A stretch of 64,000 nt of DNA. Origin: Camellia lanceoleosa (taxonomy: Eukaryota; Streptophyta; Magnoliopsida; Ericales; Theaceae). The notes beneath the pieces were generated by a model, which worked only from the letters and a program-made list of their open reading frames with translations, was not told where the DNA came from and did not search any database. A program made the position numbers and the translations under genes. Below, piece after piece: positions 34,080 through 46,405 of the stretch; the first letter of the stretch is position 1, and every line of letters begins with the position of its first letter. The DNA lies in NCBI GenBank assembly GCA_025200525.1, contig CM045770.1, positions 90,296,084 to 90,360,083 on the forward strand, read 5' to 3'.

Positions 34080-34357
34080 TCTAGGTGGCTCAACTAACCA
34101 CTACCGGTTAGATTAAAAACAAGAAAATAAATAATAATAATAAAAAAAGTGCAAACTTACAACAAAACTAACATGAATCTAAAATAAGAAAACAAATATA
34201 AGGTGGAATATGCAAAATTACAGCAAAACTAATATGAGACTAATACATGAAAAATATAAGCTAGGAAATGCAAGATTACAATATAATTACTATGAAACTA
34301 AAATAAGAAAACAAATATAAGATAGAATATGGAAGATTACAACAAAACTAACATGAA

Positions 34358-34401
<44 letters not shown>

Positions 34402-34990
34402 AGCACATAAGAGGTAGAACATGCAAGATTACAACAAAACTAATATGAGATTAATACAAGAAAAATATAAGCTAGGAAATGCAAGATTACAATATAATTA
34501 CTATGAAACTAAAACAAAAAAATAAATATAAGATAGAACATGCAAGATTACAACAAAACTAACATGAACCTAATATAAAAAATAAAAAAATAAAAATACA
34601 AGCAAATATGAGGTAGAACATGCAAGATTACAACAAAACCAATATGAGACTAATACAGAAAAATATAAGTTAGGAAATGCAAGATTACAAGACAATTACT
34701 ATGAAACTAAAACAAGAAAGCAAATATAAGATAGAACATGCAAGATTACAACATAAACTTAAAACAAGAAAGCAAATATGAGGTAGAACATGCAAGATTA
34801 CAACAAAACTAATATAAATTTAAAGCAAGTGAATAAAAATAAATAATTATAAGCTAAACAAATCACTTAGATTACAACAACACACTATGAAATATAAAGT
34901 AAGAAAATAAATATGAGATAAACAAACTACTTGGATTATAACAAAATACTATGAAATAAGAAGCAATAAAATAAATATGAGATAGAAAAT
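34080..34990. repeat. Tandem/interspersed repeats in Tat LTR (right copy), with poly(A) run
   Basis: The same unit words as in 16380-17010, with about eight GCAAGATTACAAC or variant occurrences. It includes a ~45-base A run at 34355-34399. Confidence 0.75.
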
Positions 34991-35709
34991 ATAACAAAAT
35001 GAAAGACTAAAAATTCACCTTCCAAAGAAATATTGAACTTCTTGATTTCCAAACTTCCTCTTGATCACCCTTAAGTTTAGGAAGTGTGTTCTCAATCCTC
35101 AATTTGAAACTAGAATGGAACTCTGGGTATGTATGGTGGAAAAATGGCTAACTCTCTTATTTTTTCTCACTTTCAACAACATTCACTCTTTCTTTTGATC
35201 AATCACTATTGAAATGTAGCTATTTCAAAAATTTTGAAGGAGTTTTGGGTGTAGGAAAGATGGAATTTCAGTTTGTATGAAAGGTATGGGGTGTATATGG
35301 AAGATAGAAGTATTTTTTGGCTCCAAAACTCAATTGTTCTATCTTTTTTCACCATTTTCTCACTCTTTTCTCTTCAATTTTGTGGTCCTCTCTCTATCTT
35401 ACAATATGATCATTCTATATAGGCAATGAGGGAGAGTAAAGGTCAAAAAGAAGGTAAGAGACAATGTGGGAGACAAGAATGTGATAGGAAGGCAAATTTT
35501 CAAGGTGGTTGCATGTGATACTTCTTTATGGATGCAAACAAAACCTCTTTTTGACAATGGGGGATGATTAGGTATGTATTTGGTGGTATATGGATCGGCC
35601 AATGTGGTAGGGGAGTATCCTACAAACAAGAAAAAAATGCAAAAAATACACCTTTGCCTGCTGGTTTGAAATGGTCAAACATTATTTGAGGGGAAATATA
35701 GCACAAGGT

Positions 35710-35780
35710 AAAGCTTTGAAGAGTGGTTAAGGTGTGGTGTGTGGAGTCTTAGGTTAGGGGTTCAAACCCTTTCACCAACA
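35710..35780 (+). other. tRNA-like segment in right Tat LTR, A box damaged
   Basis: GAAGAGTGGTTAAGG (two bases missing against the left copy) and AGGGGTTCAAACCCTT. See 17763-17833. Confidence 0.5.
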
Positions 35781-36277
35781 TTCCTTAAATTCATTTTTTT
35801 GGGTAAAAACAAATTAGCACCACGTCATCAGCAAGAACCAATCTAGTCATGCCATGTCAGCAAGACCGCTACGTCAGCGTCCCAGTCAGCATTGACGGAA
35901 TATTTTTCATATGGACGAAATATTCCCTGACTTAACAGAAGATTCCCTCACATAATAGAATATTCCCTGAGTTTACAATTTGGCCCAGAAGTTTCAAATA
36001 ATTATGTTGTAGCCCAGATTTCAGGACAATTTTTCAATGAGGCCCCCAAAAGTGTAAAGAAGGTTAATCCTAGCTAAACGAACTATTTTGGACACAACCG
36101 TGAGGTCAGAATATGCCCTTGGAAAGGTAATTTGTGGTTGCTTAGGGTTGGAAACAGAGTTCAAATTCTATGTTTTTTTATTGAGGATTCTGTGAGAAAC
36201 ACCTTCTTATTTTGTCATTATAAGGTAATCAAAAGAAAGCGCCCAAGTCTAGGGCTGGTCAAAATGGGGCATGTACA

Positions 36278-37686
36278 CTTGTCTTTTCTTGTTTTATTTT
36301 TTGAGTTTTTTGTTTTCTTTCTTATTTTTCAGTCTTTTGTGCTTAGTTGTTTTTTCTTTCTTACTTTACAAGCTTGAAATTTTTTAAGAGTCCTTGATGC
36401 GTATTGGAATTGATAAGAATATCCATTACTTGGTAATAGGTGTGCGCTATCTATGTCATTACTCGTTACTAATTTTCTAAACATTGTTTAGTAAGTCTCA
36501 TTTTGTAAAAATTCTTGGATTAGCAAATACCGGACTCTTTAGCATAAGTGATCACAGTTCTTTATGGACTTCTAGCAGTCTTTCTTGTGTTTTTCTTGAG
36601 AAATTGACCAATACTAGTATATCTTGCATAATGTTGAGTCTCTTACCCCTTACCACCTATTTGCATCTCAACTGCTTACCCTTCTATACATGTCTCTCAA
36701 GGCATGAGGAAAATGTTACCTTAGAGTCACCAATCAGGTCTCACTCTTCTCGGGTTCGATTTCTATACTCTTGAGCATGAAAGTCACAATGAATGCGCAA
36801 GAAAATGTTTAGTTTTGCTTAAGGAGGAGTTTGCATTTATTCAACAAAATAGCCCTTGATCACTAGAGGTTTGACTTTTCTCAGTCATTTATAGATTCTC
36901 TTGTTGGAGGTCTAGCCATCAGATCACTACCATGATTTGACTTTAGTGTTTGTCAAACTCCAAGAGACACACACATACTTTTTTCTCATGAGATTTATGC
37001 TTTTCGCATGTTGCACCATGTTCTTTTATGAGGAATTTTCTAGAAATTGTGCACATTATGTTTTCAAGTAATTATGTTTCTTAGATATTTTTGTGTGTTT
37101 TGAGGTAAAATTTGAAATACCTTGCTTGCTCCACTATGTTGCTTTTGTCTTTTCTATTTTATTCTTTGTTTTTTGGTGTTTGTTGTTGCTTTTGGTGAGG
37201 AGGTTGTTTGGTTTAATCATTGAGGAGGAGTTTGTTTAGCATGGACTTTCTTTGATTGGTTTTGTGAGGGAGATTGGTGCATGTTGATTTTCCTATTGCT
37301 CTGTATTGGTATTTATTGCATGATGTTGGATTTTACATCATCTTATCCCTTACTTATGTTGTCTTTGTCTATATTTTTTTGGCTAGTATATGTTCTTTTG
37401 TTATTTGAGCTCCCTTTGTCAATTCATGACCCAAAAAAAAAAAAAATGGAGATTATTGAGGTGGAGTTGCATAGTTGTGGAGAAGTTGCATGATGCCATT
37501 GCATAGTTGAAGAGGAGTTACTTAAGGGTGTGATGTATTGTTTCAAAATTTATGCTACCATATACTTCTATTGCACTAATAGTTGTTTTGCTGATTGTGA
37601 GCATGATAAGTTTCGCTTTTTGTAGTGTGTTTTGGGTTGGGGTGATTAGGACTTTATTATTAGGTGTGCTTTGTTAAGGAATTGCC
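36278..37686 (+). other. Non-coding 3' region of outer copia-like element
   Basis: From about 36378 it aligns with 8939-10310 of the inner element (for example TCTTGGATTAGCAAAT, AGGCATGAGGAAAA, AGAGTCACCAA). The T-rich stretch before it corresponds to 8784-8938. No protein is recognised. A PPT-like position (about 37431-37452) has decayed to an A run. Confidence 0.7.
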
Positions 37687-37698
37687 AAAGGGGGAGAT
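37687..37698 (+). promoter_or_regulatory. Polypurine tract of outer element
   Basis: AAAGGGGGAGAT sits directly before the 3' LTR start TGTTAGG at 37699, identical to the inner element's tract. Confidence 0.85.
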
Positions 37699-38287
37699 TG
37701 TTAGGTATTTTGTAATTAACAATCCCGTTTGACAAAACTCCTTTCAAATGTAATTACATTCACTCTTTTGTATCTGTAAGTTTGTGAGAGTTTAGATGCG
37801 AATCCAACCTAATTTGTGCTTGAGTAAAGAATTTGTATCTGTAAGCCTATCAAAGTTCTTAGACCGCTCAAGCGGTCAAGTGTGCGCTCAACTGCTGAAT
37901 TGGAACATCCAGTATTTCAATATGATCTTTAAGATACTGAGACTTTTGTTTTACCGCTCGAGTGGTAAGTCTTATGTTCAAGCTAAGTGATAGGTGGAAA
38001 TTTGTTTGCACTGCCTCTACTAATCTCACCGCTCGAGCAGTTATTCTTGCACTTGAGCGATCTTTGCGTCCTTGTTTGTTATAAAGTGTCGTAGTAGCGA
38101 ATTTTAAGGTTTATCTTGCCCGGAATTCTCAGAGAGGAGTGAAGCAAAAGTCTTTTATATTGGAGGGTGTTTATATACTGGTTTTATTGATGTATTGAGG
38201 TTGATCGATAGATCAACGAGTTTCATATTGACAATCATCAAGGGGTTTCTTTAGTTTAATTCATATTCATTGAGAGACGTTCATTAG

Positions 38288-41200
38288 TGTAACAAGTCCG
38301 CGAGGGGCCTCATGGGTTACAGTTCGGACTCAAATTGTCACGGTTCTAAATTTGAATCAAAGAGTCCAAATCTGGCAAATTGTTTTGAGAAAACAGATTT
38401 TTGAAAGAAGTGCCAAACATGGACTGCTTTGCTAGATACAAAGTCGCCACCTAAATATTTTTAATGGGGGAATTTAGGAAACCCTGACTCGGTGCCAAAG
38501 GCCACGTGTGTAGACACCCCATTTTTGACCGACCTTAAGACTCAGATGTCACCAACTGAGCGCTTGGTGATGTTGCATATTGTGCTCGCTCTGAAGTTGC
38601 AGAGTCTCGACTGCGAGCCTTGCCTCCGGACTTCGGGGCTCTTTTGTGCTTTGCCTTGGTTTGCGAACCGGGTCCCATTTTCTTCATTTTCTCTTCCCGA
38701 AGGGAGGGAGAGGTCTCGTAGATCATCTCTCAGTGGCCGTAGGCTACGTTTCGTGGTCGTAGGCCATTTTTCCCATTTGGAGCCTGGTTTTTGGTTTTCG
38801 GAGCCGTAGGCCGTGTGCTTCGGTTCGGGACCGCTTAACCACTTCTGTTTGCTCCGGTTTTTGGCATACATCTTGTTTCCTCCCTTTTGAGGGACACTGT
38901 GGCTCGAGAGACCAACTTCGTGGTCGAACGCCACCTCCGGTGCTTAATAGTCAGTTTTCGGGCCCTCGTACCGCGTGTTTTGGCCCCCGAACCTTCGTCT
39001 TGCATCGGTTTGGGTTCATTTTTGGCGGAGACCTTATTTTCATTGTTAGAGAGGTTGTAGGAAGGTGGGAGGCCAACAATTTTTCTGAAAACCAGCTTTA
39101 TTCCTTCATCGCTCTTCATCGCCCTTTTTTTTACTAGAAAGCTGACTTTTTCCATTCCCGGGCCACTTTTTCTAACTTTCCACCACACCATTGTGTTGTA
39201 CACACCTGGGAGGCCACCAATATGGATAGGCCGGCCATCAATTGTTCTTGACCCTTTTGAACCCCTCTAAAAAGTTGGTTTTTCTCTCTCTTGGGTTACA
39301 TTTTATGGGTTTTGACCATACAGCTGTGTTGTACACACATGGGAGGCCACCTTTCTGGGGTGGCTGGCCAGCAACTTTGTTGACCCTTTTGACCCCTGGC
39401 CGGCTGGCCAGGGGAGGTGGCCGGCCAGCCACCTGAACCTTCTGTACCTGGCCGGCCAAACTTCTCTCTCATGGTGCATTCCAGCTGTGCCAGCTATTTT
39501 GCACCAGACCCCTGCCTGAGGGTTTGCCCTTTTGGGGAGGAAATTTGAATTATTTCCCCCCCCTTTATTTCACTCCTTCTCCTCTATAAAGCCAGCACCC
39601 CACCTCCATTTCTAGGCGTTAGAAACCAGCTGAGGCACTATTATACATATAACCTTATATCTCCCTCATCCAAGCCTCCAAACACCTTGGTTCTTGGCCA
39701 TTTCACCCTACACCTCATAGCCTACCACCTCCACACTCCATTCCAGCAACTTGGAGGCCATTTGCAGAGGTTGGAAGCTCAGAATCTTGGACCAGAAGCT
39801 GCTGGAAAGTTGTGCTACAAGGATAAGCTCCTATTCTCCCCATTTTTGCACTATTTTGTTCTATATTTTAGCCCCTTTTGCTTACATTTTTGGGCTCTGA
39901 CCCGAACTAAAAATATTCTTATTTTGAGCTCATCTTCATGTTTGATTAAGGAATTTTTTCTGTTTGAGGTCATCTGTTTCTGCTTTCCCTTTATCTCTCT
40001 TTTAGGGCTATTTCTTGCATGATATATTAGCCTTTCTTGTGAGTATTTATGGGCTTTGAGCCAAACTGTAAAGTGACTTATTTTGAGCCCCTATTCAACT
40101 TTGTTGAAGGGCTCCTTACTGTTTGAGGTCACCTACTACCTCTTGCTCTCTATCTCTCTTTTGGGGCTATTTTTGCATCATATTTTAGCCTTACTTGTGA
40201 GCATATTTAAGATTTTTCATAAACTATAAAGTATCTTTTTTTGAGCCTCTATTCAACTTTATTGAAGGGATCTTTCCTATTTGAGGCCTTTTGCTGTCCT
40301 GTTTGTTCAATATCTCTTTTAGGGCTATTTTTGCATGATACATTAATCTTATTTGTGAGCCTTTTTGGACCTCGGCCTAAACTGAAAAAAATTCTTTTTT
40401 TGACATCATATTCATTTTTTATTAAGGTTTATTCTCTGTTTGGGGTCATCTTCCCCCTATGCATGCTTCACTCTTTCATGATTAGGGCTATGCATTAGAG
40501 CACTTGCATTGGCCATGGTTTGGCCTCTTAGCCACTAAAATCCAGTGGATTTTTAGTGGCTTAGGTGTGTTCTTGAAGGCCAAAATCAGAGGGGGTTAAC
40601 CCCCTCTCACCTTGTTTTGCTTGATGGTCTTTTTGGCCTTCCAAAGAGGCCCTATCTTGCATGCTTTGTTGACTGATTTCAAGGCCAATTTGATGAGTTT
40701 TAGGGCTATCATATTTGATTTCAAGAGTTAATTTTTCCATGCTAAGTGTCCTTGATGCATGTGCTTAATAACCCCTTGTATGCCCTTCCAAAGGAGCCCC
40801 TCATTTTTACATGCATTGGCTGCATTTCCATGTTTATTTGGGCATATTTTCACATATTTTGTTCATTGATTTTTGTTGGTTTGATGAGATTTCATATGCT
40901 TCATATATATGCCATGTAAACCATGTTTGCTAGTCAAAGTTGCATGCTATTTTAGTCCATGTTGCTAGCATCTTTTGGACATGCTTTGAAGTAGAAATGT
41001 TCATGTTTTGGGACTGCCTTGGTTCTATTTTTGTGCTTCATAGTCAAATAATGCATGCTTTGAATAGCTATAGGTCAATACATGTGCCTAATTTTGCGTT
41101 TCGGGGCTCATCTCATGCATCGGGTGCCATTCATCCATGTTTCGGGATCATTTTGCATCATATTTCAGTGTTGGAACTTGCATATTTGTATGCCATATTT

Positions 41201-44200
41201 CATGCCTTGCCATGCTTTGTTAGAGTGGCATTTGTGCCTTAGGATCGGTCCTCGATTTGCGTGCATGTGTGTACGCATCTTGAGTGTCTCATTTTCATCT
41301 TATGGCCACTGATGTGAGTGTGGCTGAGGTCTACTCATGTTGGTGTAAGTCCATCATGCATTGCGTATGCCATTTCATTTCATAGCATTGCGTATGTTAG
41401 GTTGCATGTTAGAGCATTGTGTATGTCGTGTTACATCGAGCATTGTGTATGCCATTTCATAGCATTGTGTATGCCAGGTTGTATATTAGTTGCATGATGC
41501 ATGCCATCTCATTTGCATTGTGTTTGGGATAGGAGTTAGCCTGAGCACAGGAAACGAGGAACGTTTTGTACTCCGAGTAATGGAACGTGTCTCAATTCCC
41601 AGTCGCCGACACTCCGGATTATCTATGATGGAGTCTCGGTCTTGTTGTGTTTATGTGTGCATTCATTCCATATTGAGTCGTGCAAATCGACTCCTCGGCC
41701 ATCATGCATCGAGATGCGTAATTGGTGGCACGAGGATCGAGGACTACACTCCCTAAAGAGTAGTCAAGCATACATATGTGAAAATACTTTGCCATGCCCC
41801 TTTCTTGCTCTCTCGCGAAAGAAATCAAGAATCAACAGCCTTTCAGAGCTTTGCACAATATTCCAGGCTTAATTGTAAACAGAGGCTAATTGGGGCATCG
41901 CAATGGATTTCCGCGCAAGGTAACCCGAACATGCATCATTCATCATTCGGAGCAGAGTCGAGGCAGTCCCTAGCTTGCATGCTAATTTACTGCTTTCCTA
42001 GATTAATTTGTTAATTAATTAGGATTTCGTATTTATTCGGACTGTAATTATTCATTTGGGACTATATATTATTTATTTGGACCCTCCGAGTGAGGGCACA
42101 ATCGTAATAAGTGTGCGTGCGTGCGATGTATGTCTTCCAACCCCATGTCTTTCTCTCCATTTTATTTACCAGCTTATGATGGTTAGATTAGGGCATGTTT
42201 CAATTAGCATATAGTATGATAGCATGTTTGCATTCATTCATCTGTTTTGCATGCACCGGGCTCGGCGCATCATAACTCACTGCATTGTATTTCAATTCCA
42301 AGTTGAGTACTTGTTGGCTGTAACATCCCATATGCCATGTTTAGAATAGCCGAGCCTATCTTAGTTGCATTCCTGCATGTGTTGCATTAGGCATTTCTGT
42401 ATAGTTAGGATCATGCATGGATTTCTAACATAGTTTCTGTTTTGGCTTGGAGTACTTGGTAAGTTTTTACGCTTTAGCACCCTTGCATGTGTGTGAGTGA
42501 CTGTCATGATAGCATGCTTACCATGAGGCTATTTGCTTATGTGATATAACTGCTTGAATGCCTGTGGGTGAAGGTTGGGTTATTTGGATTGGGACAATGC
42601 ATTGATTGTGAGTTTTAAGCCCACTAGATAGTAGCAAAACCATCTTTTCTAAGCCCACCTGAGGGTGGCAAAATCTGCACTTTAAGCTTACTTGCGAGTA
42701 GTAAACCATCTTTCAAAAACAAACATGAAATGTTTTGTTCCAATTCAAGCAACCTGGTCTATACTTGTATGCTGTGCGCATCACATAGTAAATCTAGACT
42801 AATAACCGGAATAAGAATGCATAATGTTTTCAAAACTAGATATCATGGTTAGTAGAGGCCGATCTTTGATCGGGTGAGCGGGGGTCCTCACAAAGTGACC
42901 TTCCCCAATTGTACCCAAGTTCCCGAGCCGAGGCAACTTTGGTGATGATGGACACGTGGCCTTAGGCAACGAGTCAGGGTTTCCTAAATTTCTTAAAAAT
43001 AAAATATTTAGGTGGTGACTCTGTATCTGGCAAAGCAGTCCATGTTTGGCACTTCTTTCAAAAATCTGTTTTCTCAAAACAATTTTCCAGATTTGGACTC
43101 TTTGGTTCAGATTACGAACCGTGACAATTTAAGTCCGAACTGTAGTGAGCCCACAATAAACAGAACGGGATTTCCCTCCCAGGACGTTCAGGGACGTTTA
43201 CAACGTGTCCATCATCACCAAAGTTGTCTCGGCTTGGGAACTTGGGTACGATTGGGGAAGGTTAGCTATGAGCACCCCCGCTCGCCCGATCCGAAGATCG
43301 GCCTCTACTAACCATGATATCTGATTTTGAAAACGTTATGTGTTCTTTTTCTGGTTATTAGCCTAGATTTACTACGTGATGCGCACAGCAAACAAGTATA
43401 GACTAAGTCACCTAAATTGGAACAAAACATTTCATGTTTGTTTATTTTGAAAATGGTTTGATAGTGCTACCCGCAAGTAGGCTAAGACATGAATTTTGCC
43501 ACCCTCAAGTGGGTTTAAAACTTGCATTCAATGCATTGCTCCAATTTAAGTAACCTAACCTCCACCCACAGGCATTCAGGCAGTTATGTCACATAAGCAG
43601 CTAGCCTCATGGTAATTATGCTATCGTGGCAACATTCACACACATGTGGCATGCTAAAGCATAAAAACTTACCTAGTACTCCAAGCTAAAACAAAAACTA
43701 GTTAGTAATCATATGCATGATCCTAGTTCATGTTTAAATTGGCTAATGCAACATGTGCAAAGATGCAATCTAGAGAGGCTCGGCTATCCTAAACATGGCA
43801 TGTGAAATGCAACAGATAACACGTATTCAATTTGGAATTGAAATACAATGCAGTTAGCGTGATGCGCCGAGCCCGGTGCATGCAATACAGATGAATGATG
43901 CACGCATGCATAGCATAAGGTATGCTAATTTAAATATGCCCTAATACTAACCATCAAAAGCAGGTAAGTAAAAGGGAGAAAGAAGTGGGGGTTAGAAGAC
44001 ATGCACACACGCACCCACACTTATTACAAATTCGCCCTCGCTCAGAGGGACCAAAATAATAATACAAATTAACTAACTAACAAGCTAATTAAATATTACA
44101 GACCACCTAATATAATTGAATATAATTAAGCAGTAAACAATAGCCTCGAGAAGAGGGTCCAATGTGCGTGTGCTCGGGTTTGCTCGGAAATCCAAGGCCA

Positions 44201-46405
44201 TGCACAAGATACCTCTGCCTTGGCTGTTATCCTCCTCTGAAGACTGCATAAGTCCCAGGGTTGCTTCTCTGAGTGCTCTAGAACACCACCGGCTAAAGGG
44301 ATTGATCACCGGCCATGTGTAATGGTCACTGGCCACAAAATACTCCATCGGCCAACAATGGATGGCCGGTCGGCACTAAAGATGGCCGGCCGGCCAAATC
44401 TCCCTGCAGAAACTGGTTTGACAGCAGCAGAGGACAAAGCAAAGCATGGCAATGTATTTCAAGCAATGTATGCACCAACCACACTCCTTATCATGCGTAT
44501 GACTCAAAGGAGGATGGGCCTCGATTCTCGAACCACCAATCATGCATTTCCATGCATGATGGCCCAAAGAATCAAGTGTGCATTTTGATATTGGAATGCA
44601 ATGCACGTAAGCAAATAAAGGGGCTTAACCTCTATCACAAGCATTTCAAGAGGCCAAGCATGCATGCCAATGCAATGCAATCCTAAGCATGTCGACTAGT
44701 ATGCAAAATGAACCATGCAAGCAAGCAATGCATGTTAGGCGCACAACCTAAAAAAACATGTAAGGCATGAAGCAATGCAACCTACAAGTATGCAAGATGT
44801 AATCTAAACATACAAGTATGCGAGGCATGCAACATCATACAAATGGGACTAAGCATGCAACAACACACAAGGTAAGCATGCAACACATGCTAAGGGAGGG
44901 ACTTACACTAATTGGACAGCCCTAAACTAGGTCCAAAACAGTGGCCAATGCTATGGAAATGAAGGCCAAATGCACATACAAACATGCATGCAAATATGGT
45001 CCAAACCTCAAGGCTAACAAACCAAAATGTAAGGTAGCTATACAAAGCATGCCATGGTTAACCAAAGCAACCCAAAACAGACTTCAAGCATACCAAAACA
45101 AACACGAAAACTTCACAAAGCTTGGCCAAAATCATGGTAGGATAAGGGTAAAAAACCTAAAGCATGTTAAGGCTTAAACATGGCATTACAAGGCATGTAT
45201 GCTAAGCAAGCATGGTGTACCAAAACCAACATAACACAATGCTATATTATGACATAATAAGCATAAAAACAGTCAAGGCATGTTCAATACACACTTAAAC
45301 TAGATGCTCCCTCAAGAGGCAAAAAAATGCCCTTTTCAAGGACAACAAGGAGAGGGGGTGGCCCTCTCCTTCTTAGGACCTCAAGGCACCATCCTCACCA
45401 CTGAAATCCATCAAAATTTCAGTGGTGAGGAGGCCCAAACACCATGGTTCCGGAGCTCACCAAAATGGCACAAAATGAAGGCCAAACAAGCCTTAAGAGG
45501 GGTCAAACAGCCCCAAAGCTTAAAACACTCTTAACAAACTATTTAAAGCCCTTAAAAATAGAACTTTTATATGTTATACACAAAGCTTAAAAATAGTTGC
45601 AAGATAGGTAAATAAGCTATGCAAAAATAGGGGAAAAAGGGACAAAAGTCTCACCCTTGTAGACCCTCTTCACAAACAATGTTCCAGCAGCTCTTTTGGT
45701 TCCAAACCAGTCCAAAAGCTTCAAGGAAAGACCTCTGGTATCTCAGAAACCAAGAAAAGGTGTGATGGTGGGTGTTTGTGCCCAAAAATGAGACTAAACA
45801 CACACTAAACCCAAGAGAGAGAGAGATATAGAGATAGAAGAGATACAAACCCTAACCCTAAAGCTCAAACTCTAAAAAAAATGTTGTCTAAAATTGTCTA
45901 ACCCTAAAGGAGGGAGAGGAGAGCCCCTCTTATAGACAATTTGTCTTGTAAAGCTTCCAAAGGAAGCTAACAAGAGGGAAATCCCTCCATACACGTGTAT
46001 GGAGGGGGTGAAAGTGCATGGCAGCTGCACAAAAATATCTACAAAAGCAGATGCACAGTAGTTGGCTGGCCAAAAATGCAATTGACCAAAAAAAGATAGC
46101 CGGCCGGCCATCTATAGTACCGGCCAGCCAAACATTTGGCCGGTGGCAACAAAACACAGCCGGTGGCCTCAAGCCATGGCCGGTGATGGATGGGGATGGT
46201 CAACAAGCCCTACCCTGCCCCTCCAAGGCAAAGCACAAGTGTTTGGTGCAAAACCAGACAAAAAACAGTCGAGTCGAGAGATCCTGAAGTAAGGCGCGTA
46301 ACCGAGACCTCCGGGAACTCAAGATGAACACAAACGTGGATGATCACTGAGTGTTCAAACGGTGACGTCCAAGTCTTGAGGAAGGTCAAAAATGGGCTGT
46401 CTACA
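38288..46405 (-). mobile_element. Tat-type solo LTR, minus strand, split by another solo LTR
   Basis: The plus-strand ends are TGTAACAAGTCCGCG and GGGCTGTCTACA, reading TGTAGACAGCCC...GTTACA on the minus strand. Target duplication ATTAG is perfect (38283-38287 and 46406-46410). Own sequence is 38288-38508 plus 43208-46405, about 3.4 kb. It is related to the LTR at 55942-59216. GGCCGGCC-type words are at 44365-44395 and 46085-46190. Confidence 0.92.
38509..43202 (+). mobile_element. Tat-type solo LTR, plus strand, nested inside the minus solo LTR
   Basis: It starts TGTAGACACCCCATTTTTG at 38509 and ends GGGACGTTTACA at 43202. Target duplication ACGTG is perfect (38504-38508 and 43203-43207). 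4694 bp with no coding region. It contains GGCCGGCC palindromes (about 39225-39450), a T-rich zone with repeated GGGCTATTTTTGCATGATA-like units (about 40005-40345) and repeated GCATTGTGTATGCC words (41370-41525). Its 3' part is an inverted copy of the adjoining 43208-44650. Confidence 0.92.

Larger units (their letters stand above)
15143..36277 (-). mobile_element. Ty3-gypsy Tat-lineage LTR retrotransposon, minus strand, 21.1 kb
   Basis: Long LTRs (3191 and 3453 bp) both start TGTAACATGCC on the plus strand and end ...TGTCTACA / ...ATGTACA, i.e. TGTAGACACC... on the element strand. Flanking pentamers are CTTAT (15138-15142) and CTTGT (36278-36282), 4 of 5. The order on the minus strand is 5' LTR, primer site GGCGACTCTGCTGG, gag, protease, reverse transcriptase, RNase H, second RNase H-like domain, integrase, then a 6.5-kb 3' region with a plus-strand ORF and a minisatellite, polypurine tract and 3' LTR. 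The tRNA-Arg-type primer site, dual RNase H and long 3' region with an antisense ORF and tandem repeats are traits described for Tat/Ogre/Retand elements. The coding region is degenerate. One younger solo LTR lies inside. Confidence 0.9.
32825..36277 (-). repeat. 5' LTR of Tat element (right copy)
   Basis: It runs from TGTAACATGCCTAGG to GGGGCATGTACA. It is 262 bp longer than the left LTR, mainly from the repeat zone 34080-34990, a ~45-base poly(A) run (34355-34399) and the retained segment near 33000. The tRNA-like segment is at 35710-35780. A possible minus-strand TATA (CCTATATAGA) is at about 35413-35422, and the same in the left LTR at about 17466-17475. Confidence 0.9.

Noticed and set aside
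38492..39203. GC-richer overlapping open frames as a host gene
   Set aside because: They lie at the start of a solo LTR with defined ends and target duplication; no domain and no consistent frame.
42518..43311. Host exon-like frames around the LTR junction
   Set aside because: They span the junction of two inverted LTRs and are explained by LTR sequence read on both strands.
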